Of a stretch of 64,000 nucleotides of DNA, positions 58,157-64,000 are shown piece after piece; positions within the stretch are counted from its first letter, which is position 1; every line of letters starts with the position of its first letter. The stretch comes from Actinotalea sp. JY-7876. GTDB taxonomy: Bacteria; Actinomycetota; Actinomycetes; Actinomycetales; Cellulomonadaceae. The position numbers and the translations under genes are program-made. Where the stretch lies: NCBI RefSeq assembly GCF_014042015.1, contig NZ_CP059493.1:682001-746000 (forward strand). The letters run 5' to 3'. Under the pieces are notes generated by a model. That model saw nothing but the letters and a program-made list of their open reading frames with translations. It was not told the DNA's origin and made no database searches.

Positions 58157-59313
58157 TGGCAATGGCGCGCATGCTTCGACCGACCAGCAAGGTCCTGCCC
58201 GAGGACGGCCGCGCCCACAACCGCGCGATGCTCCTGCAGCACCTCTTCCACTCCGGCCCCTCCTCGCGGGCCGACCTGGCGCGCGCGACCGGCCTGACGC
58301 GCGTGACCGTCTCGGACCTCATGACCTCCCTCGTGGCCGAGGGCCTCGTCGCCGAGCTGGGGGCCCAGCCCGAGGGGCGCGTGGGCAAGCCGGCCACCCG
58401 CCTGCGGCTGTGCAGCGACGCCTTCCAGATCGTCGCCATCGACCTGACCGACGACGCGCGGATCCACGGCGCGGTCGTCGACCTCGCGGGGGAGCGTCGT
58501 GCGCGCCTGACGGTGCACGCCGACGGGCTCGAGGGGGACGCCGCCGTCGAGGCCGTGGTGGAGCTCGCCCGCTCGCTCGTCGAGCTGGCGGACCAGACGC
58601 TGCTCGGTGTCGGCATCGGCTCGCCCGGCGTGGTCGACTCCCGCGGCACGGTCGTCCAGGCCCCGAACCGCCAGTGGTACGACGTCCCGCTCGCGACGAT
58701 CGTCTCCGACGCCCTCGGCCTGCCCGTCCACGTCGCCAACGACGCCAACGCCGCCGTCCTCGGGGAGTTCACCTACGGCGGGGCCGAGGCCGCGGGCGTC
58801 CTCGCCCTGACGGTCGGGCAGGGCGTCGGCGCGGGCATCGTGGTCGACGGCGCGCTCGTGCAGGGCCGCGAGCACGCGGCGGGCGAGCTGGGCCACGTCA
58901 CGGTCGTGGACGAGCGCGACGACGTCGACCACGCCCCGCTCGGCCAGGCGGCGCCGTGCGCCTGCGGGCGCAAGGGCTGCCTGGAGACGGTGCTGTCCGT
59001 GCCCGCGCTGCGCCGTCGCGTCGCCGGTCTCGACCCGGCCGCGACCGACGCGGCCCTCACCGCCGTCGGCCGGCGCCTCGGCGTCGCCCTCGCACCGGTG
59101 GTCAGCGCGCTGAACCTCTCCGAGGTGATCCTCAGCGGCCCGCCGGAGCTCCTTGACGGTCCCCTGCGCGAGGAGGCGCTGCGGACGATCGCCGAGCGCA
59201 CCATCCCGGTGATCGGCAACGGCGTGAGGCTGCGGATGACCGGCCTGGGGGAGGACGGCACGCTCCTCGGCGCGGCGGTGCTGGTCCTCTCCGGCCAGCT
59301 CGGGTTCAGCTGA
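58156..59313 (+). CDS. ROK-family transcriptional repressor
   Basis: 385 residues. The winged helix-turn-helix comes first (HNRAMLLQHLFHSGPSSRAD, then LARATGLTRVTVSDLM). The ROK sugar-binding fold follows with VGIGSPGVVDSRG, NDANAAVLGEF and the zinc-binding CACGRKGCLE (the Cys pattern typical of ROK). Active-site-like GELGHV retains the glutamate and His. It probably represses its own gene and the ABC importer at 60481 through the shared operator. The inducer should be the imported sugar or its phosphate. The kinase gene follows after one base. Confidence 0.9.
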   Translation: MAMARMLRPTSKVLPEDGRAHNRAMLLQHLFHSGPSSRADLARATGLTRVTVSDLMTSLVAEGLVAELGAQPEGRVGKPATRLRLCSDAFQIVAIDLTDDARIHGAVVDLAGERRARLTVHADGLEGDAAVEAVVELARSLVELADQTLLGVGIGSPGVVDSRGTVVQAPNRQWYDVPLATIVSDALGLPVHVANDANAAVLGEFTYGGAEAAGVLALTVGQGVGAGIVVDGALVQGREHAAGELGHVTVVDERDDVDHAPLGQAAPCACGRKGCLETVLSVPALRRRVAGLDPAATDAALTAVGRRLGVALAPVVSALNLSEVILSGPPELLDGPLREEALRTIAERTIPVIGNGVRLRMTGLGEDGTLLGAAVLVLSGQLGFS

Positions 59314-59314
59314 C

Positions 59315-60310
59315 GTGCCCGGTCCGCACCCCGCCGACCTGACCACGCGCGCCGCTGTGCCGGACGGCTGGTCCGTCGGCCTGGACATCGGGGGCACCAA
59401 GGTCGAGGCGGTCCTCGTCGACGCCGGCTCGACGCCGCGCGCGACGCTGCGCGTGCCGACCCGGCACGGGGTGGCGGGCGTCGTCGCGTCCGCGGTGGAG
59501 GCCACCGAGCGGCTGTGCGGCCGCGCCGGCCTGGCCCCGGGCGACCTCGCCTTCGTGGGTGCCGGGGTCCCGGGCATGGTCGACGCGGACCGCGGCGCCG
59601 TCTCGCACGCCGTCAACCTGGGCATCGACGGCGTCCCGGTCGCGCTCGGTGCGCTGCTCGGTGAGCGGCTGGGCCGCGGGCCGGTCCGGATCGAGAACGA
59701 TCTCAATGTCGCAGCGCTGGGCGCCGCGCACGTGCTGGGCCTGACGGGGGACCTCGCGTTCCTGGCGCTGGGCACCGGCGTGGCCGCGGGGCTGATCCTC
59801 GACGGTGCGCTGCGGCGCGGGCACCTCGGCGTCGCGGGCGAGGTCGGTCACCTGCCGTACCGGCCCGACGGCCCGCGGTGCCTCTGCGGCCAGGACGGCT
59901 GCCTGGAGCTGTACGCCTCCGGCTCGGCGCTCGACGCGGCGTGGCCGTCGCGCTCGGGACGCCCGTCCCCGGCCGAGCTCTTCGCGGCCGCCGCGGCCGG
60001 TGACCCCGCGGCCGTGCGCCTGCGCGACGACTACGCCGACGCCGTCGCGGCCGGCGTGCGGACGCTCGTGCTCACGTGCGACGTCGAGCACGTGGTGCTC
60101 GGCGGCGGCGTCGCGGGCGTGGGCGCGCCGCTGCGCGAGGCGGTGCGCGAGGCCCTGCGCCGGCAGGCGGCGGCGTCGCCCTTCCTCGCCGGTCTGGCGC
60201 TGGACCGGCGCCTCCTGCTCGCACCCCGCGGCGCCGGCCTGGCACCCCTGGGCGCCGCGCTCGCGGCCCGTCGCGCCGTCCCCGAGCTGCTCTCCAGCAC
60301 GCCGCCCTGA
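59315..60310 (+). CDS. ROK-family sugar kinase (glucokinase-like)
   Basis: 331 residues from GTG 59315, one base after the repressor stop. The phosphate loop is SVGLDIGGTKVEAVLVD. Then come VGAGVPGMVD, IENDLNVAALGAA, the catalytic-acid-bearing GEVGHLPYRPDGP and the zinc ligand set CLCGQDGCLE. No DNA-binding domain is present, so it is an enzyme. It would phosphorylate glucose, N-acetylglucosamine, N-acetylmannosamine or a similar sugar in the cytoplasm. Its place between a ROK repressor and a family-5 importer suggests it handles a sugar released from the imported oligosaccharide. Confidence 0.85.
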   Translation: MPGPHPADLTTRAAVPDGWSVGLDIGGTKVEAVLVDAGSTPRATLRVPTRHGVAGVVASAVEATERLCGRAGLAPGDLAFVGAGVPGMVDADRGAVSHAVNLGIDGVPVALGALLGERLGRGPVRIENDLNVAALGAAHVLGLTGDLAFLALGTGVAAGLILDGALRRGHLGVAGEVGHLPYRPDGPRCLCGQDGCLELYASGSALDAAWPSRSGRPSPAELFAAAAAGDPAAVRLRDDYADAVAAGVRTLVLTCDVEHVVLGGGVAGVGAPLREAVREALRRQAAASPFLAGLALDRRLLLAPRGAGLAPLGAALAARRAVPELLSSTPP

Positions 60311-60395
60311 CCGGGCGGCGGCGCATCGCCGCAGGTCAGCGGGGCAAGAGACGACAGAGGTCTCGATGTCGTAACGAAAACTCCAGCGGCCCTTT

Positions 60396-60413
60396 TTTGT
60401 TAGTAAGGCTTCC
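60396..60413 (+). promoter_or_regulatory. ROK-type operator before the ABC importer
   Basis: TTTGTTAGTA-AGG-CTTCC lies 68 bases before the binding-protein start. The same pattern, in the opposite orientation, covers the -10 box of the ROK repressor (58137-58154). Fifteen of the 18 positions are the same; only the three-base spacer differs. Confidence 0.65.
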
Positions 60414-60480
60414 ATACACTTTCCCTGTCGCCGACGACGGGGACCGCGGCTCCCGGGCCGCACGGACGAAAGGACCGACG

Positions 60481-62163
60481 ATGTTCCGATCCCGAAGCCA
60501 GCGCCGGGCACTGCCCGCACTGGTCCTGGCCACCGGCCTCGCGCTCACGGCGACGGCCTGCACGGGTGCCGGCGGCGGTGACGACGACGGCGGCTCGACC
60601 GCCGACGCCAAGCCCCTGGTCGTGTGGGCCGGGAGCCAGACGCCGATCGTGGCGAACTACAACCCGTTCTCGCCGACCGTCCTGCACGGCGCCCTCGGGC
60701 CGATCTACGAGACGATGTTCCACTACAACAAGGCGACCGGCGGCGAGCCGGACCCCCTGCTCGGCGAGTCCTTCGAGTTCAACGAGGACGGCACGGCCGT
60801 CACGGTGACGCTCAAGCAGGACGTCACGTGGAGCGACGGCGAGCCCTTCACGGCCGACGATGTCGTCTTCACGTTCCAGCACGACCTGGTGCAGCCGACC
60901 TACATCACCTCGGTCGAGGCGACCGACGACCACACGGTCGAGTTCACGTTCGACGGGCCGCAGTTCACCAACGAGTCCAACGTGCTCGGCGGCCAGCGGA
61001 TCATCCCGGAGCACATCTGGAAGGACGTCGCGGACGCGGCGACCTTCACGGACGAGGACCCCGTCGGGACCGGCCCGTACATCGTCGAGAGCACGTCCGA
61101 GGCGTCGTACACGCTCGTGGCCAACCCCGAGTACCGGGACGGCGAGGTCGCGGTCAAGAAGATCCAGTACCTCGGCATCGACGCCAACCAGTCGGCGGAG
61201 GACCTGATCCGCACCGGGCGCATCGACTGGACGACGATGTTCGTCCCCGAGCCCGAGAGCCTCACCGAGGCCGGCACCATCGGCTACCTCAACACCCCCC
61301 AGGACCCGACCGTCCTGTACACGTGCTCGGACGCGGCCGCGGGCTGCACCGGACCGCAGACCGACGTCGCGGTGCGCCAGGCGCTCGACCTCGCCATCGA
61401 CCGCGGGACCATCAACGAGCGCGCGTTCGTCGGTCACGCCGGCGTGATCTCCCCGACCTACGCGCTGCTGCCCCGTGACGAGAACTGGATCGCGGACGGC
61501 ATGCCGAGCGAGAGCCCGCAGTCGGCCGACGTCGCCGCGGCGCGCCAGATCCTCGAGGACGCGGGCTACACGGAGGGCTCGGACGGCTTCTACGCCAAGG
61601 ACGGCCAGCCCGTCGCCATGACGCTGTCGTCGGTCGACGGCTGGAGCGACTACAACTCCGCCGCCAAGCTGATCGAGGAGCAGGCCGCCGAGGCCGGCAT
61701 CAAGATCACCGCGTCGACCTTCTCCTGGAACGAGTACTCCGACGCCCGCCAGACCGGCAGCTACGAGCTCATCCTCGGCGGCATGATCGCCTCCCCGGTC
61801 GCGGACCCGTACTCGATCTACGAGGACTGGTTCACGACGGCGTCCACCGCTCCGGTCGGTGAGGAGCTGCAGCCGGGCGACTGGAACTTCTCGCGGTACT
61901 CCAACCCCGACGTCGACGCCGCGGTCATCGCCGCCAGCCAGACGAACGACGAGGCCGCGAAGCTCGAGCAGTACGCGGTCATCCAGGAGAACATCGTCCG
62001 CGACCTGCCGTACATCCCGCTCGTGATCAACGGCACGCAGTCCTTCTTCAACACGGAGGACTTCACCGGCTGGCCGACCGAGGAGGACATGTACACCTTC
62101 CCGCCGGCGTGGGGCGCCACCTCGTCCGGCATCGTGCTGGCCCACCTGAAGCCGGCCGAGTGA
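60481..62163 (+). CDS. ABC transporter substrate-binding lipoprotein, family 5 (Dpp/Opp-like)
   Basis: 560 residues from ATG 60481, with GAAAGGA upstream. Lipoprotein signal peptide with the lipobox LTATAC (Cys27), then an acidic and glycine-rich linker. The family-5 fold shows LVVWAGSQTPIVANYNPF, GEPDPLLGESFEF, VTWSDGEPFTADDVVFTFQH and the GTGPY signature (VGTGPYIVES). Such proteins bind peptides, nickel or, often in actinobacteria with ROK partners, cello- or other oligosaccharides. Given the ROK kinase upstream, an oligosaccharide is more likely than a peptide. Confidence 0.85.
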   Translation: MFRSRSQRRALPALVLATGLALTATACTGAGGGDDDGGSTADAKPLVVWAGSQTPIVANYNPFSPTVLHGALGPIYETMFHYNKATGGEPDPLLGESFEFNEDGTAVTVTLKQDVTWSDGEPFTADDVVFTFQHDLVQPTYITSVEATDDHTVEFTFDGPQFTNESNVLGGQRIIPEHIWKDVADAATFTDEDPVGTGPYIVESTSEASYTLVANPEYRDGEVAVKKIQYLGIDANQSAEDLIRTGRIDWTTMFVPEPESLTEAGTIGYLNTPQDPTVLYTCSDAAAGCTGPQTDVAVRQALDLAIDRGTINERAFVGHAGVISPTYALLPRDENWIADGMPSESPQSADVAAARQILEDAGYTEGSDGFYAKDGQPVAMTLSSVDGWSDYNSAAKLIEEQAAEAGIKITASTFSWNEYSDARQTGSYELILGGMIASPVADPYSIYEDWFTTASTAPVGEELQPGDWNFSRYSNPDVDAAVIAASQTNDEAAKLEQYAVIQENIVRDLPYIPLVINGTQSFFNTEDFTGWPTEEDMYTFPPAWGATSSGIVLAHLKPAE

Positions 62164-62202
62164 CATGACGACCGAGGAGGAGCTCGAGACGAGGGGACCG
62201 CA

Positions 62203-63195
62203 GTGAAGTACTACGTCCGGCGCATCACGTTCTACCTGATCACGCTCTGGGCGGCGGTCTCCCTCAACTTCCTCATCCCCAGGCTCCTGCCGGGCGACCC
62301 AGTGGGCATCATGCTCGCCAAGCTGGCTCGCAACGGTGAGGTCACGCCTGCGACGGTGCGGAGCATCGAGCTCCTCCTCGGCTCGTCCTCGGACGCCACC
62401 CTGTGGGAGCAGTACGTCTCCTACTGGGGGCGCATCCTCCAGGGCGACCTCGGGGTCTCCATCACGAAGTACCCGACCCCGGTGGTCGAGCTGATCATGC
62501 AGGCGCTGCCGTGGACCGTCGTCCTCGTCGGCCTCGCGACCACTGTCTCGTTCGTCCTGGGCATCGGCCTCGGCGCCTGGATCGGCTGGAAGCGCGGGAC
62601 GTGGGTCGACCACATCATCCCGTTCACCACGGTCCTGCAGTCCGTGCCGTACTTCTGGCTCGCGCTGCTGCTCGTGTTCGCGTTCTCCGTGACGCTGGGC
62701 GCCTTCCCGATCATCGGCGGGTACGACGTGTTCACGTTCGCCGGACCCGAGGTCAGCTGGGAGTTCCTCGGCAGCGCCGTCTACCACGGCATCCTGCCCG
62801 CGGTGACGATCGTGCTGAGCTCGGTCGGCGGCTGGCTGCTCGGCATGCGCAACATGACCGTCTCCACGCTCGCGGAGGACTACATCACGACCGCCGAGGC
62901 CAAGGGCCTGCGGCCGCTGCGCATCTTCACCACGTACGCGACGCGCAACGCGGCGCTGCCGTCGATCGCCGGGTTCGGCATCTCGCTCGGCTTCGTGGTC
63001 GCGGGCTCGATCGTCATGGAGCAGGTCTTCAGCTACCCCGGCGTCGGCAAGCTGCTCATCCAGTCGGTCCAGAACAACGACTACGCCCTGATCCAGGGGG
63101 TGTTCCTGTTCATCACCATCGCCGTGCTGGCCGCCAACTTCCTCATGGACATCGTCTACGGCTTCATCGACCCCAGGACCCGTCACCATGCCTGA
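62203..63195 (+). CDS. ABC transporter permease, DppB-like
   Basis: 330 residues from GTG 62203. It opens KYYVRRITFYLITLWAAVSL NFLIPRLLPGDPV (split here), the usual DppB start with the first membrane helix and GDP motif. Further helices are spread to residue 320, with the EAA-type loop LAEDYITTAEAKGL near residues 223-236. It pairs with the following DppC-like permease, whose ATG overlaps its last eight bases. Confidence 0.9.
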   Translation: MKYYVRRITFYLITLWAAVSLNFLIPRLLPGDPVGIMLAKLARNGEVTPATVRSIELLLGSSSDATLWEQYVSYWGRILQGDLGVSITKYPTPVVELIMQALPWTVVLVGLATTVSFVLGIGLGAWIGWKRGTWVDHIIPFTTVLQSVPYFWLALLLVFAFSVTLGAFPIIGGYDVFTFAGPEVSWEFLGSAVYHGILPAVTIVLSSVGGWLLGMRNMTVSTLAEDYITTAEAKGLRPLRIFTTYATRNAALPSIAGFGISLGFVVAGSIVMEQVFSYPGVGKLLIQSVQNNDYALIQGVFLFITIAVLAANFLMDIVYGFIDPRTRHHA

Positions 63196-64000
63196 GCCCT
63201 CCGCCACCCCCGAGGCCCCGCGGCGGCGCAGCGGCCTGGGGCTCGTGCTGCCCCGCCGCTCCGCGAAGCTCACCACGGGCCTCGTGCTCACCGGTGCCAT
63301 CACCCTCTTCGGCATCCTCGCGCCGTACTTCGTGCAGAACCCCAAGTTCTCGGGCAACCCCGCCCTGGAGCCGCCGACGCTCGCCCACCCCCTGGGCACG
63401 ACGTCGCTCGGCTACGACGTGCTCGCGCAGCTGGCCCACGGCGCGCGCGGCTCGCTCCTCGTGGGCATCCTCGTGGGGCTCATCGCGCTCAGCCTCTCCG
63501 TCATCTTCGGCATCGTGTCCGGGTACGTCGGCGGGTGGACCGACGAGTTCCTCTCGCTCGTCACCAACGTCATGCTCGTCATCCCGGGCCTGCCGCTGGT
63601 GATCGTGCTGTCGAGCTACCTGCCCGGGCGCAGCATCGCGCTCGTCGCGCTCGTGCTCGGACTGACGAGCTGGGCGGGCTCGGCCGTCGTCCTGCGGTCC
63701 CAGGCGCGGTCGCTGCGCACCCGGGACTACGTCGCCGCCGCGCGCGTCGCGGGGGAGCGGCCGCTGCGGATCATCGGCGTCGAGATCCTGCCGAACCTGC
63801 TCCCGCTGGTCGCGGCGCAGTTCCTGTTCGCCGTCGTGCTGGCGATCCTGGGCGAGGCCGGCCTGTCCTACCTCGGCCTCGGCCCGACCGGGTCGATCAC
63901 GTGGGGCACCATGCTCAACGAGGCCCAGGCCGGGTCGGCGCTGACGCGCGGCGCGTGGTGGTGGTTCGTGCCACCGGGCCTGCTCATCGCGCTCCTGGGC
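63188..64000 (+). CDS. ABC transporter permease, DppC-like (partial, runs off the window)
   Basis: The first 271 residues are present. A cytoplasmic lead (PEPSATPEAPRRRSGLGLV) precedes the first membrane segment. Then come HPLGTTSLGYDVLAQLAHGA (the DppC HxxGTDxxGRD-like motif), GSLLVGILVGLIALSLSVI and the EAA loop LRTRDYVAAARVAGERPLRI. ATG 63188 overlaps the end of the DppB gene by eight bases. The ATPase genes are expected next, beyond 64000. Confidence 0.9.
   Translation, partial: MPEPSATPEAPRRRSGLGLVLPRRSAKLTTGLVLTGAITLFGILAPYFVQNPKFSGNPALEPPTLAHPLGTTSLGYDVLAQLAHGARGSLLVGILVGLIALSLSVIFGIVSGYVGGWTDEFLSLVTNVMLVIPGLPLVIVLSSYLPGRSIALVALVLGLTSWAGSAVVLRSQARSLRTRDYVAAARVAGERPLRIIGVEILPNLLPLVAAQFLFAVVLAILGEAGLSYLGLGPTGSITWGTMLNEAQAGSALTRGAWWWFVPPGLLIALLG

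Overview
The window is very GC-rich DNA with frequent GTG starts, four-base stop/start overlaps and actinobacterial marker families (DUF3090, SCO1664 family, MSMEG_4193-type phosphatase, Zn-ribbon-free split transketolase operon, fused OleBC). It looks like a chromosome segment of a polysaccharide-degrading actinobacterium of the Micrococcales, most likely near Cellulomonas, Cellulosimicrobium or Oerskovia; that placement is inferred from gene content only.

Region 1 (1-9856) is a sugar-use operon: a CUT1 ABC importer (binding-protein tail and two permeases, no ATPase), an FGGY kinase, a TIM-barrel sugar isomerase, a transketolase split into two subunits, a SorC-type regulator and a GH3 beta-glycosidase. 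The combination matches the non-oxidative D-apiose pathway (isomerase, apulose kinase, apulose-4-phosphate transketolase).

Region 2 (10061-33548) is a decayed genomic island in the 3' half of a tRNA-Arg(CCT) gene. A 43-bp copy of the tRNA 3' end (40/43 identical) marks the far side. It carries insertion-sequence debris, a three-gene set resembling a toxin-antitoxin-SecB-like chaperone module, a broken tyrosine integrase with its excisionase, a MobF relaxase, a CoiA-like gene, a pair of unknown membrane proteins, and a defence cluster. The defence cluster has a 5-cytosine methyltransferase, a Vsr endonuclease, a MORC/MutL-like GHKL ATPase, a PD-(D/E)XK protein, a Z1-domain helicase-like protein, a DGQHR (DndB-like) protein and a small possible nuclease. 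It sits next to the cut-off start of a different anti-phage gene (DUF1156 methylase), which suggests that defence cassettes were swapped here.

Region 3 (33898-47803) is mostly ordinary chromosome: a few unknown or enzyme genes, a SNF2-type helicase, a long-chain olefin locus (oleA, fused oleBC, oleD), and the conserved actinobacterial trio of phosphatase, DUF3090 and SCO1664-family kinase-like protein.

Region 4 (47804-50936) is a collapsed hexosamine-type locus. Two near-identical palindromic operators precede a deletion scar that joins the signal peptide of a sugar-binding lipoprotein to the last third of a permease. An IclR regulator and a GH20 hexosaminidase follow intact.

Region 5 (50937-58002) has a 1527-residue surface protein with a von Willebrand A domain and about seven prealbumin-like repeats, an internally deleted GNAT acetyltransferase, a small alpha/beta hydrolase and a saccharopine-dehydrogenase-like reductase. 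Region 6 (58119-64000) is a second sugar system: a ROK repressor with a probably leaderless promoter, a ROK sugar kinase and a family-5 (Dpp/Opp-like) ABC importer. The same 18-bp operator pattern lies in front of the repressor and of the importer.
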